From: Acidobacteriota bacterium | Lineage (GTDB): Bacteria > Acidobacteriota > Thermoanaerobaculia > Multivoradales > SZUA-115 | NCBI GenBank assembly: GCA_024277255.1 | Contig: JAJRVQ010000087.1 | Span: forward strand, 1-64,000 | DNA: 64,000 bases | Direction of reading: 5' to 3' | Part shown: positions 38,575 through 47,206 of the stretch, piece after piece | How the letters are laid out: the number at the start of each line of letters is the position of its first letter | Position numbering within the stretch: the first letter of the stretch is position 1 | Program-made: the position numbers and the translations under genes | Notes under the pieces: model-generated | What the model was told of the DNA's origin: nothing | Database searches by the model: none | Seen by the model: the letters and a program-made list of their open reading frames with translations, nothing else

Positions 38575-40907
38575 CTCGACAGTGGTTCGCGCTGGGCGCG
38601 CTGCTCTGTGTCTTGATCGCTTGTACCGTTCGCGGCCGTCCCTCGCTACCCCCGGCGGGTCCGAGTGAGGGGGCGCAGGCGAGTTCGCCGACCGGCCTGC
38701 CCGCCGCCGATCCCGATTCGGCAAAGGAGGAACCGGTCGAACCGGTCGCTGCCGCCGTGATCGTCGCGCGGACCAAGACGGCGCCCTCGCCCGCGACGCC
38801 TTCCTCCGGGTCCGCCTCGTTGCCCGCTCCGCCACCGCCCTCCGCGCACGGTGCCCCGCGTCAGGGGGTCTGGGTGCGGGTCGGGCTGCGGACCGATCTC
38901 GAGCAAGTCCACTTGCCCTGTTGCGACGATGCGCTCACCGTCGAGATCCCGGTCGCGGCGTCGGGCGAGCCCACCCAGGTCGCCGTCGTCGCGCCGCTGA
39001 CCGTGACGCCGGCGGCCCAAGCGGTCTTGCCGGCCACCTTTCGCCTGCAAGTGGCGGCGCTCAAGGACGAAGGCCAGGCATGGGAGGCGGCGCAGCGGCT
39101 GGGGGCTCACTTGGCGGAACCGGCGGATGCGCACTTCGATGCCACGGTGGGTCTCTACCGAGTCCGCGTGGGCAGCTATGCGAGCCGGGTGGAAGCGGAG
39201 GTGGCTCGCCGGTTGCTCGCCGCGCGACAGGCGGCGGAGGCGTGGATCGTCGAGGAGGGTGGAGGGCTGCGGCAGCCGGCGCTCAACGTGACCCAGGGCG
39301 AAAACAGCTGGAAAGTGGCGGGTCGCTGGTTGGCGCTCGACGCGGTCAACGGCGGCGGCATCCGTGTCGCAGGCCAGCGCTTTCGCGGACGGATTCTCGT
39401 TTTTCTCAACGATCGCGGCAGCCTCAACCTGATCAACGAGCTGTCGCTCGAGGACTATCTGCGCGGGGTGGTGCCGAAAGAGATGGGGCCCGAGATCTTC
39501 GATCGCATCGAAGCGCTCAAGGCGCAGGCGGTCGCCGCGCGCACCTACACCTTGCACAACCTGGGCGAGTTCAGCGCCGAGGGCTATGACATCTGCGCCA
39601 CTCCGCGCTGTCATGTTTACGGCGGGATGGGCTCGGAGCATCCGGTCAGTGATCGGGCTGTGGCCGAGACCGCGGGCCAGGTGTTGATCTACCAGGGCAA
39701 ACCGATCGACGCGCTGTACACCTCGACCTGCGGCGGCCACACCGAGGACGTGTCGGTGGTCTTTCCACTCAAGGACTATCCCTATCTGGTGGGTGTTCCC
39801 TGCTACGAAAGCGGCGCGCAAAAGGTGCGCGGGAGCCTGTCGCGAGGCACTGCGTTCCCGCTCGGGATGACGCGAAAACTCTTGCCTCGGTCGCGAGCGC
39901 TACATTCGGCTCCCGCCTTCGCCGCCCGGGTCGATCAGCTGGCCACCCTGGCCGGCCTACCGGCGGGCGAGCGTACGTTGGAATCATTGCAGCGCCGCGA
40001 AGTGCGGCGGCTGATCGCCACGGTCTTCGACTTGGTCTTCGATTCCAGGCTCTTCGCGGCCGATATCGATCTTGCCCACCTGCTGGACAACCCCCCGGCC
40101 GACTGGGATGGCGAGGACCTGAGGCGGGCCGAATATCTGGCCGCCAGCGGGCTGATGGAGGGCTCTGCACAGCGGCCCCTGGCGGAGAACGATCGCGAGC
40201 GACTTCTCCTGCGCCTGGCGGAGATGCTGGCGGTCTTGCGCCAGGAAGCGGTCAGCTTTGTCGCTGTCGAGGGCCGCGACCTGACGGTGCGCTCCGTCAG
40301 CGGTGGGCCGGACGACGGCGACCGCCTGATTCACCTGCCGGCTGAGCTAGCGACCTTTCGCCGCCAGGGCGACGGCTGGAGTGCGGGTAACTTGACCTTG
40401 GTGGCGGGGGATCGGCTGCGCCTCTGGTGGCACGGCGAGGAGCTGGTGGGGCTGCTACAAGAGGCGGATGCCGACGGAGTTTCTCTGGATCGACGCAGCA
40501 AGTGGAGCGCCTGGACCCGGTATCGCAGTGACGATCGTCTGGCGGAACTGGTCGAGGAACGTTATCCGGGACTTGGCTTTGACCGATTTGAGATCTTGGA
40601 GCGTGGCCCCTCCGGTCGGGTGGCGAAGATCCTCCTCTATGGCGCCCACGGTGTCACCCAGGAGGTTGACGGACTTGCGGTTCGCTGGGTACTGGATCTG
40701 CCGGAGACTTTTTTTACCGCTCAGCGGGTGAACCAGCGGGGCCGACCGGCAGGCTGGACCTTCCACGGCAGAGGCTGGGGCCACGGCGTAGGGATGTGTC
40801 AGGTCGGCGCCTTCGGCATGGCCGGGCGCAGCCTTTCCTATCGCGACATCCTGAGCCACTACTACCACGGAGCTCGACTGGTGCGCGTGCGCGATGCGGC
40901 TGGATAG
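38571..40907 (+). CDS. SpoIID/LytB-domain lipoprotein with SPOR domain
   Basis: 778 residues from TTG 38571, which overlaps the upstream stop (TTGA) and starts a lipoprotein signal (MTRQWFALGALLCVLIAC, lipobox LIAC, Cys18). The track start at 38043 reads through the previous gene. A Pro/Ser/Ala linker is followed by a SPOR domain near 155-235 (FRLQVAALKDEGQAWEAAQRLG, YRVRVGSYASRVEAE). The SpoIID domain begins near 286 (LSLEDYLRGVVPKEMGPE, ALKAQAVAARTYTL, YTSTCGGHTEDV), breaks for an insertion of about 315 residues, and ends with HGRGWGHGVGMCQVGAFGMA. SpoIID is a lytic transglycosylase acting on peptidoglycan stripped of stem peptides; SPOR domains bind the same denuded glycans. Probably acts in the periplasm at division or remodelling sites. 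Confidence 0.9.
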   Translation: MTRQWFALGALLCVLIACTVRGRPSLPPAGPSEGAQASSPTGLPAADPDSAKEEPVEPVAAAVIVARTKTAPSPATPSSGSASLPAPPPPSAHGAPRQGVWVRVGLRTDLEQVHLPCCDDALTVEIPVAASGEPTQVAVVAPLTVTPAAQAVLPATFRLQVAALKDEGQAWEAAQRLGAHLAEPADAHFDATVGLYRVRVGSYASRVEAEVARRLLAARQAAEAWIVEEGGGLRQPALNVTQGENSWKVAGRWLALDAVNGGGIRVAGQRFRGRILVFLNDRGSLNLINELSLEDYLRGVVPKEMGPEIFDRIEALKAQAVAARTYTLHNLGEFSAEGYDICATPRCHVYGGMGSEHPVSDRAVAETAGQVLIYQGKPIDALYTSTCGGHTEDVSVVFPLKDYPYLVGVPCYESGAQKVRGSLSRGTAFPLGMTRKLLPRSRALHSAPAFAARVDQLATLAGLPAGERTLESLQRREVRRLIATVFDLVFDSRLFAADIDLAHLLDNPPADWDGEDLRRAEYLAASGLMEGSAQRPLAENDRERLLLRLAEMLAVLRQEAVSFVAVEGRDLTVRSVSGGPDDGDRLIHLPAELATFRRQGDGWSAGNLTLVAGDRLRLWWHGEELVGLLQEADADGVSLDRRSKWSAWTRYRSDDRLAELVEERYPGLGFDRFEILERGPSGRVAKILLYGAHGVTQEVDGLAVRWVLDLPETFFTAQRVNQRGRPAGWTFHGRGWGHGVGMCQVGAFGMAGRSLSYRDILSHYYHGARLVRVRDAAG

Positions 40908-40936
40908 AACGGTCTGGCTCAAGTCCGAAGACGAGA

Positions 40937-40942
40937 TATACT
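40937..40942 (+). promoter_or_regulatory. Possible -10 box TATACT upstream of serine protease
   Basis: TATACT matches TATAAT at 5 of 6 positions, 26 nt before the ATG at 40969. No good -35 is found at the expected spacing, so confidence is low. Confidence 0.3.
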
Positions 40943-40968
40943 GCAAAAGCATAAGCCGCAGGTGATCG

Positions 40969-42861
40969 ATGCCGTCGAGATTCACCAGCGGCGTCACCAC
41001 CGAAAAGCCATGGTCTGACTCGATGAAGAACTTGCGTCTAGCCTCCGTACTAGCCTTCTTGATGGTCACAGTGCTGAGCGCTGTTGCCGGCGCTCAGTCG
41101 GTGGAGCCGCTGCTCTTCGCTGCCGCTCAGCGTTCGCGGCCGACGGAGGATCCACCGCTTCGACTGGCGGCGCAAAAGGTGCTGACTCCGTTTGCCGAGT
41201 TGGACAAGGCGATCGTTGAAGAGGGCCAGCTACTGGCCCAGATCAACCGCTGGAACGAAGAGGGCCGGGTTCCTACCAAGAACGGCTTCAGCCGCTCTCT
41301 CGGCAAGCGCCGGCCGGTTTCTTTCCGCCCCGGGGCTAGCGCCTGGGCAGCTGCGGCAGCCGCTCCCCATGCCGGCGGCTGGGCTGCGAAGAGCGCGACA
41401 GGGGATCTGGTCTGGGGGGCATCGGTGCGGGTCGAAGGCTCATACCGGCTGCGCCTCAGACTGACCCAAGTACAGTTGCCACCCGCGGCGCGGTTGTGGA
41501 TCTACTCCGGATCGGGTGAGTCGGGCGAGACGGTGGGGCCGTTCGGTGTGGAGGCCATGGTTGCGACAGGGGCGGGCAAGGGCGGCGAGCTGTGGACTCC
41601 ATCGGTGGCCGGTCCGGTGGCGCGGATCGAGGTGGCCGTTCCGATCTCAGCGCTCAAGGCGGGCGATCCTGCCCCCGGTTTCGTGCTGGACGAGGTGATG
41701 GAGATCGTGAAGTTGCGACCCGACTGGCGAGTGGAGGATGGCTCGGTGGCTCAAAGCGAGCTCGGCGAGTGCGTAATCGACGCCTCCTGCAGCAACTCCA
41801 TCCCTCTCAACTCGGCGACGTTGGCTCTGGTCCAAAGATCGGTGGCGGCGCTTCAGTTCGTCTCCAACGGTGTCAGCTTCTTGTGCACCGGCAGCCTGAT
41901 GGCGGATATCGCGCAGAGTGCGACTCCCTTCTTGTGGACGGCGAACCACTGTATTTCCAGCCCGGGAGAAGCGGCCTCGCTGGAGGCCTTCTGGGACTAC
42001 ACCAGCCTCGGCTGCAATGGGCCGGACCCGGATCTCGGTGGGCTCGAGCGGAGTTTCTCATCCACCCTGTTGTCGACGGGAGCCGCCTCGGACTTCACCT
42101 TGCTGCAACTCAACGGCATCCCGAACGGGCGGGTCTTCCTGGGTTGGAGCGCGGATCCGGCGCTAGTCTCGGCGGGAACCCAGGTGCACCGCGTCTCGCA
42201 CCCGCAGGGACAAGCCCAGCGCTACTCGCGCTCCACGATCAGCAGCTCGGTGCTGGCCTGCTTCAGTGCGCCGCAACCGCAATTCCTCTACCACACGACC
42301 AACCTGGGCGGCACCTTCGGCGGTAGCTCGGGAGCCGCGCTGTTGCTGCCCACCGGGCAGCTGGTCGGTCAGCTCACCGGCGGTTGCCCGCAAAACGCCG
42401 GCACGGATCCGTTCGATGGATGTGACTACGACAACGCCGAAGTCGACGGCTCCTTCGCTGCCAGCTTCTCCTCGGTGGCCCAGTTCATCGCCGGCGCACC
42501 GAGTGGGCCTTGCATCAACACCGACACGGATCTCTGCCTCAACAAGGACCGATTCAAGGTCGAGGTCGACTGGAGAACCCCCGCCGGGGCGACGGGTGAG
42601 GGCCAGGTGGTCCCCTTCCGCTCGGACAACTCAGGCCTCTACTACTTCTTCAATCCGAGCAACTGGGAGATGTTGATCAAGGTCCTGGATGGTTGCTCGC
42701 TCAACGGGCGCTACTGGGTTTTCTTCGCCGCCACCACCAATGTGGAGTTCACCGTCAAGGTCACCGACAGCCAGAGTGGCGTGGTCAAGCAGTACTTCAA
42801 TCCGCTCGGACAGTCGGCCGATGCGGTCACCGACACCGCGGCCTTCGCCACCTGTCCTTAG
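40969..42861 (+). CDS. Secreted trypsin-like (lysyl-endopeptidase-type) serine protease
   Basis: 630 residues from ATG 40969, which has AGGTG nearby as the only ribosome-binding-like sequence. ATG 41023 would give a cleaner signal peptide (MKNLRLASVLAFLMVTVLSAVAGAQ) and cannot be ruled out. An N-terminal beta-rich region of about 240 residues is followed by the protease domain: FLCTGSLM, the His of TANHC near 325, the Asp of SDFTLLQL near 374 and the Ser of GGTFGGSSGAALL near 452. The Cys pattern and the H-C-I-x-x motif resemble lysyl endopeptidases (family S1). The C-terminal about 130 residues form a beta domain rich in aromatic residues (SGLYYFFNPSNWEM). It probably digests proteins outside the cell. 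Confidence 0.85.
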   Translation: MPSRFTSGVTTEKPWSDSMKNLRLASVLAFLMVTVLSAVAGAQSVEPLLFAAAQRSRPTEDPPLRLAAQKVLTPFAELDKAIVEEGQLLAQINRWNEEGRVPTKNGFSRSLGKRRPVSFRPGASAWAAAAAAPHAGGWAAKSATGDLVWGASVRVEGSYRLRLRLTQVQLPPAARLWIYSGSGESGETVGPFGVEAMVATGAGKGGELWTPSVAGPVARIEVAVPISALKAGDPAPGFVLDEVMEIVKLRPDWRVEDGSVAQSELGECVIDASCSNSIPLNSATLALVQRSVAALQFVSNGVSFLCTGSLMADIAQSATPFLWTANHCISSPGEAASLEAFWDYTSLGCNGPDPDLGGLERSFSSTLLSTGAASDFTLLQLNGIPNGRVFLGWSADPALVSAGTQVHRVSHPQGQAQRYSRSTISSSVLACFSAPQPQFLYHTTNLGGTFGGSSGAALLLPTGQLVGQLTGGCPQNAGTDPFDGCDYDNAEVDGSFAASFSSVAQFIAGAPSGPCINTDTDLCLNKDRFKVEVDWRTPAGATGEGQVVPFRSDNSGLYYFFNPSNWEMLIKVLDGCSLNGRYWVFFAATTNVEFTVKVTDSQSGVVKQYFNPLGQSADAVTDTAAFATCP

Positions 42862-42867
42862 CAGTCC

Positions 42868-43629
42868 TTAGCGACGGTCGCGCAGGAAGGGTAGCCGGCG
42901 GCGGACGCGAGCAACCTCTTCGGGGTCGAGGTCGGCGATGAGCAGGGTCTCTTGTTCGCTGGCGGTGGCCAGCGGCTCGCCCAGCGGCGAGAGAATACAG
43001 CTGTCGCCCGCGTAGTGGAGCTGGCCGCCGTCGCCGACGCGGTTGACCCCCACGACGTAGGCTTGGTTCTCGATCGCCCGCGCTTGGAGCAGTATCCGCC
43101 AGTGGCCCCGTCGCGCCTCCGGCCAGTTGGCGACCACCAGATAGACATCGGTGTCCGTCGCTCGCGCCCAGAACTCATCAGCGAAGCGCAGGTCATAGCA
43201 GATGAACAAGGTGCAGCGCAGACCCTCGATGGTCACCGTGACCAGCTCGCCGCCGGCCTGGTAGTGCTCGTCTTCACCGGCGTAGCTGAACGGGTGGATT
43301 TTCTTGTAGCGCTGGATCTCCCCGTTCGGTGCCACCAGCAGTAGGGTATTGAACGGCTTTTCGCCGGGCGCCTGCCGCTCGGCGATCGATCCCGCCAGCC
43401 AGATGGAGTGGTGGCGAGCTTGCTCGACGAGAAAGCGAGTCGAAGGCCCATCCGGCGCTTCCGCCACCCGATCGGTATTCATCGTGAAACCGTGGGCGAA
43501 CATCTCCGAGAGCACCACCAGCCGGCAGCCGGCGGCGGCGGCGGCGCAGATCCAGGGTGAGAGGTGAGCGAAGGTCGCCGCCGGGTCCTCCCAGCGGATG
43601 TCATGCTGAATGGCACCGACGCGGATCAT
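42868..43629 (-). CDS. Nitrilase-superfamily amidohydrolase, omega-amidase-like
   Basis: 253 residues from ATG 43629, overlapping the aminotransferase stop by 4 bp (ATGA). The Glu-Lys-Cys catalytic set is complete: E42 in VVLSEMF, K110 in YKKIHPF and C144 in LFICYDLRF. The segment YKKIHPFSYAGEDEHYQAGG and NWPEARRGHWRILLQARAIENQAYVVGVNR are typical of the YafV/omega-amidase branch, which hydrolyses alpha-ketoglutaramate and alpha-ketosuccinamate. The pairing with a transaminase gene fits the glutamine transaminase - omega-amidase pathway. Cytoplasmic. Confidence 0.88.
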   Translation of the reverse strand: MIRVGAIQHDIRWEDPAATFAHLSPWICAAAAAGCRLVVLSEMFAHGFTMNTDRVAEAPDGPSTRFLVEQARHHSIWLAGSIAERQAPGEKPFNTLLLVAPNGEIQRYKKIHPFSYAGEDEHYQAGGELVTVTIEGLRCTLFICYDLRFADEFWARATDTDVYLVVANWPEARRGHWRILLQARAIENQAYVVGVNRVGDGGQLHYAGDSCILSPLGEPLATASEQETLLIADLDPEEVARVRRRLPFLRDRR

Positions 43630-44810
43630 CGCGCTGTCCACCGGATCAACCGCTCGACCGCGGCATCGATGACCGAGGCCGGTTTGCAGAAGGCGAAGCG
43701 TACCAGCTGCCGGCCGTGCTCCTTGTGGATGTAGAAGGAGGTCGGTGGAATGGCCGCCACCCGTGCCTCCTCGACCATACGGTGGCAGAAGGCGACGTCG
43801 TCGTCTGAGCCGAGCGGCCGGAAGTCGGCGAGCACGAAGTAGCCGGAGGCTGGCGCCATGACGGCGAAACCGGCCTGCTCTAGACCGCTCAGCAGCCGGT
43901 CGCGCAGCGCACGATATTGCTCGGCCAGCCCCTCGTAGTAGTCATCGGGAGCGGCCAGCGCCGTGGCCATGGCCAGCTGCAGCGGCCCCGGTTGGCAGAA
44001 GCTGATGAACTGATGGGCCGTGCGCAGCGCCGAAGTCAGCGCCGGCGGTGCGCAGGTGAGGCCGATCTTCCACCCGGTCAAGCTGAACGTCTTGCCGGTG
44101 GAAGAGATGGTCACCGTGCGCTTTCGCATCCCCGGCAGACAGGCCAATGGTAGGTGGGTGCCGTCGTAGACCAGATGTTCGTAGACCTCGTCGCTCACCG
44201 CGATCAAATCGCGCCGCCGGCAAATCTCCGCCACCGCCTCCAGTTCGTCCCGAGTGAACACCTTGCCGCTCGGATTGTGCGGCGTATTCAACAGCACGAG
44301 CCGCGTGCGCTCGTTGATCACCGCATCGAGTTCGGCCGGATCGAAGGCAAACTCCGGCGAGCGCAGGGTCACCGCCCGCGGCGTCGCCCCCGCCATCGCC
44401 ACGCTGGCCAGGTAGGAGTCGTAGAAGGGCTCGAACAGAACCACCTCGTCTCCCGGCCCGCACAGCGCCTGCAACGAAGCGAAAATCGCCTCCGTCGCCC
44501 CGGCGTAGATCGTCACTTCGTCCATCGGATCGTAGTCGAGCCCATAGAACCGTCGCTGGTGCTCGGCGATCGCCTCCACCAACACCGGCTCGCCGCCACT
44601 GCGCCGATACTGATTGTGGCCCGCTCGCAACGCCGCAACCGCCGCCTCCTTGACAAACTCCGGCCCATCAAACCCCGGTGCCCCCTGCCCCAGGTTGACC
44701 GCGTCATGCTCCAAAGCGAGCTGATTCATCTCCGAGAAGATCGTCGTACCCAGGCCGCGGAGGTGGGGGGCTAAGAAGGGTGATTCCCTCATCGGGACAT
44801 TGTCTCGCAT
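43626..44810 (-). CDS. PLP-dependent aminotransferase (class I/II; glutamine transaminase/KAT-like)
   Basis: 394 residues. Motifs are VNLGQGAPGFDGPEFVKEAA, QYRRSGGEPVLVEAIAEH, LLNTPHNPSGKVF (Asn for PLP), SDEVYEHLVYDG and the PLP lysine in SSTGKTFSLTGWKIG near residue 240; RLVRFAFCK gives the carboxylate Arg. This pattern suits YbdL/kynurenine aminotransferase and glutamine transaminase K types, which use methionine, aromatic amino acids or glutamine. With the overlapping omega-amidase the likely job is salvage of alpha-keto acids such as those from methionine, with glutamine as donor. An in-frame ATG at 44792 is an alternative start; neither has a strong ribosome binding site. Confidence 0.87.
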   Translation of the reverse strand: MRDNVPMRESPFLAPHLRGLGTTIFSEMNQLALEHDAVNLGQGAPGFDGPEFVKEAAVAALRAGHNQYRRSGGEPVLVEAIAEHQRRFYGLDYDPMDEVTIYAGATEAIFASLQALCGPGDEVVLFEPFYDSYLASVAMAGATPRAVTLRSPEFAFDPAELDAVINERTRLVLLNTPHNPSGKVFTRDELEAVAEICRRRDLIAVSDEVYEHLVYDGTHLPLACLPGMRKRTVTISSTGKTFSLTGWKIGLTCAPPALTSALRTAHQFISFCQPGPLQLAMATALAAPDDYYEGLAEQYRALRDRLLSGLEQAGFAVMAPASGYFVLADFRPLGSDDDVAFCHRMVEEARVAAIPPTSFYIHKEHGRQLVRFAFCKPASVIDAAVERLIRWTAR

Positions 44811-44911
44811 TTTGCGTCCAGTGTCCCCCGCAGTCCTACCTCGGCGGGCTCGCGGTTTGCTTTCAGGAGTGCTGCGAAGCTACTTGCGATCCGCCAGGAG
44901 GAACTACGACG

Positions 44912-44935
44912 GGCTCGGGCAAGCTTGCCCGAGCC
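44912..44935. terminator. 24-bp perfect palindrome downstream of minus-strand gene
   Basis: GGCTCGGGCAAGCTTGCCCGAGCC is self-complementary across its full length (12-bp arms, no spacer). It lies 9 bp past the stop of the minus-strand gene ending at 44945 and about 100 bp upstream of the aminotransferase start. No U tract follows. It is a likely transcription end or a protein-binding palindrome. Confidence 0.5.
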
Positions 44936-44944
44936 ACTATTTGC

Positions 44945-46099
44945 TCAAATGTCCACGGGAATCGTAGGAGGCTGAGGCCCGCAGCATTGCGGCAGAAGAG
45001 TTACGCTCGATTCGATCTCTACCTCGCCGTCGAAACGGATCACCGCGTAGAGGATCGTCCGATGCTTCTTGCTGGATTTGTATCGTAGGAACAGGTTGTT
45101 GCGAACGAAATTGACTTCTCTTTGGCCGACTGCTCCTTCCTGATGGAGAACCTCGAAGGCCAGCGGAGTTCGGTCTTCGGAATAGTCGAGGCGAACCGCC
45201 AGCAGGCCCGGCTCGTTAGCCCCAGAAAGCCAAGTGCGATGCAGACCAGCTTCCGGCAGGGGAATGGAGCGTTGCACGTTCGGATGCGGCGGTGCCATGA
45301 CTACCAGTGCGGTCCAGTCTTGAGCCTGGGTGGTTGCGGTAGCGAGACTCAGACTCGCTGAGTTCTGGGCCGCGAGCCAGGCGGCCAAGTCTAATGAAGA
45401 GGTATCGGTGCTTTCTCCAAAGTTCCCGGTCAATCCATCGCTCGAAGCCAAAGTCCACTCGTCCATCAGGTAGGTGATCTGCCCTTGGGTATCAACACGG
45501 CCCAAAGAGAACTCTGAGGCGATTTGCGGTAGGTCGAGGAGAGACTGAGGGATCTGTCCTCGGATGGGGAGCACGAAGGCAGTTCCCGCGCTACCACCTG
45601 CATTGCACTGGCTGCTGCACTGTTTGCAGGCTACGGCGGTTGTTGATCCACTCCTGGTGTCGATGTCAGGGCTGTTTACGTGAAAGATCGTGACCCCGGC
45701 CTTTGGAGTAAGATCAACTGTGTGCACATTACAGCAAGGCTTAGAGATGTACTGTTGCCCCATGCATTGGGTGGTATTACAGGTTATTGTGTACCCTTGA
45801 ATCCACGGTCCTTTGACATCGTTCACTCCCAGGCCAAAACCGCAGATCTCGGTACCTTGCTTGTCGAAGACCGTGCACACCTTGGTCTGAAGGAGGGCGT
45901 GCTTGTCGTTGTTGTCGGTGGTCCCCAAATAGGTCGCATTGGCGCCAGCTCTGACGTGAACGGTGTTTAATGTCGGTGGACTAAAAACAGGCCAAACGGA
46001 AGTTACGAAGAATTTTCCAGCCAGACTGGGTCTGGCAATGGAAAGTAGTAGGAGGACAGCCATGCAAGATGGTCTCAGGATGATCTTTAGTTTTAGCAT
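44945..46099 (-). CDS. Secreted Cys-rich protein of unknown function
   Basis: 384 residues from ATG 46099, with GAGGG 6 nt upstream; the track start at 46120 lies inside the previous gene. A signal peptide (MLKLKIILRPSCMAVLLLLSIARPSLAG) is followed by a beta-rich domain whose cysteines cluster between residues about 80 and 180 (CNTTQCMGQQY, KPCCNVH, CKQCSSQCNAGG). The rest alternates polar and hydrophobic stretches. A final CCGPQ pair ends the protein. I do not recognise a family. It lies one base downstream of another secreted-protein gene and shares its promoter. By eye the codon usage is less G+C-rich than that of the neighbours. Confidence 0.7.
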   Translation of the reverse strand: MLKLKIILRPSCMAVLLLLSIARPSLAGKFFVTSVWPVFSPPTLNTVHVRAGANATYLGTTDNNDKHALLQTKVCTVFDKQGTEICGFGLGVNDVKGPWIQGYTITCNTTQCMGQQYISKPCCNVHTVDLTPKAGVTIFHVNSPDIDTRSGSTTAVACKQCSSQCNAGGSAGTAFVLPIRGQIPQSLLDLPQIASEFSLGRVDTQGQITYLMDEWTLASSDGLTGNFGESTDTSSLDLAAWLAAQNSASLSLATATTQAQDWTALVVMAPPHPNVQRSIPLPEAGLHRTWLSGANEPGLLAVRLDYSEDRTPLAFEVLHQEGAVGQREVNFVRNNLFLRYKSSKKHRTILYAVIRFDGEVEIESSVTLLPQCCGPQPPTIPVDI

Positions 46100-46100
46100 G

Positions 46101-46883
46101 TTATCCCTCGAACTCTCCAAGTGAGCCCATTCCAGATACGACTTCCTTCAGGAGGTAGGAGCGAAAGGCATCCCAGTCGTTTTTTGTTAGGTTTTTCTTG
46201 AGATTGGGGAGGAGTTGCTTGGCTGCCTCTAGACCTGGTGCGATTTTTGCTGCAGCGATCAATTCAGCAGTCTTGGAGACTGTCTCGCCACCTAGTGGTG
46301 CCAAGAATTGGGCGTCGGACTGGGCCACGGCGGAACGGAAGGTGCGGTAGGCTTCAAGCGTGCCGCCCAAGGCAGCTTCGGCGCGCTCTTGAAAGGCCCA
46401 GAATTCTTCGATCAGTGGCCGTATGGACTCACTAGCCTCGTCAAAGAGTGCTTGGCGTCCGGTGGCCGTGTCGAGGATGAGTTGGGCACCCAGCTCTGAG
46501 ATGCCGGAGTCTTGGAGTTTCTTCTCCAGGGTTTCTCGGTCGAAAATGTATGCTAAGTGGGTACTCGCAAACACATCGAAGGCCAACCACATGGGTATGA
46601 GTTCCGGGGTGTTTTCGGCACTGACAAAAAAGGTCAATGCTTGGCGTCGATCCTCGGTCAGCGGCTCTGCCTTCTCAGCAGCGACGTCGTCGAGGTAGCG
46701 CTTCTGGGCGGCTTGTGGACTACGGAAGGTTTCCCGATACGCCTCCGGGGTGAGATCGTCGGTGAGTGTCCACCATGCGACGGAGTCCGGGGGAAGATCG
46801 CGATCGTGGAACTGCGCTCGTAGTGACGAGGGAGCCACCAAGAACGAGGCGACGAACAAGATGGCGGTAACTGTACGAATCAT
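46101..46883 (-). CDS. Secreted helical protein of unknown function
   Basis: 260 residues from ATG 46883, with AGGAGG 7 nt upstream. The signal peptide is MIRTVTAILFVASFLVAPSSLRAQ. The mature protein is mostly alpha-helical and charged (TPEAYRETFRSPQAAQKRYLDDVAAEKAE, LIEEFWAFQERAEAALGGTLEAYRTFRSAV) with no Cys and no repeats. No known family was recognised. It is the first gene of a two-gene unit with the Cys-rich secreted protein, separated by one base. Confidence 0.7.
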   Translation of the reverse strand: MIRTVTAILFVASFLVAPSSLRAQFHDRDLPPDSVAWWTLTDDLTPEAYRETFRSPQAAQKRYLDDVAAEKAEPLTEDRRQALTFFVSAENTPELIPMWLAFDVFASTHLAYIFDRETLEKKLQDSGISELGAQLILDTATGRQALFDEASESIRPLIEEFWAFQERAEAALGGTLEAYRTFRSAVAQSDAQFLAPLGGETVSKTAELIAAAKIAPGLEAAKQLLPNLKKNLTKNDWDAFRSYLLKEVVSGMGSLGEFEG

Positions 46884-46940
46884 TCTGTACCTCCTAGTGC
46901 TCACCTAAGTTAGCGGCATACCGATGCTCCCGTTGAAACT

Positions 46941-46969
46941 ATTTGAGCATGAGCTGATATAGTTGTCAA
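46941..46969 (-). promoter_or_regulatory. Sigma70-like promoter for the secreted-protein pair
   Basis: On the minus strand TTGACA (46969-46964) is followed after 17 nt by TCAAAT (46946-46941; 4 of 6 to TATAAT). The leader to the ATG at 46883 is about 50 nt. Confidence 0.6.
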
Positions 46970-47065
46970 GGTGGAGGGCGAGTCGGTCTCTCCCGCCCGG
47001 CAGGGGGGCTTCTCCCGGAGGTTGCTCTGAGGGCACCCAGTGGTTGTTCGAAGCGAGGAGCTACA

Positions 47066-47206
47066 ATGAGCACTAGCTTTCGCGAGACCGAGTCACGGGG
47101 TGAGAAGCTGTCGTTCCACGAGACAATCACCCCGGTGGCTCGGCGGGACGGCGAGTGCCGCCCAGGCCACGGAGACTCCCATGTCCGCCGACCTTCCCCC
47201 CGATGA
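47066..47206 (+). CDS. Possible 46-residue small ORF overlapping the decarboxylase start
   Basis: ATG at 47066 is preceded by the strong ribosome binding site GAGGAG at about 6 nt. The product starts MSTSFRETESRGEKLSFHETI and then turns Arg-rich. It runs 26 bases into the decarboxylase gene in another frame. It may be a leader ORF that couples translation, a remnant of a longer gene, or chance. It was too short for the ORF track. Confidence 0.3.
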   Translation: MSTSFRETESRGEKLSFHETITPVARRDGECRPGHGDSHVRRPSPR

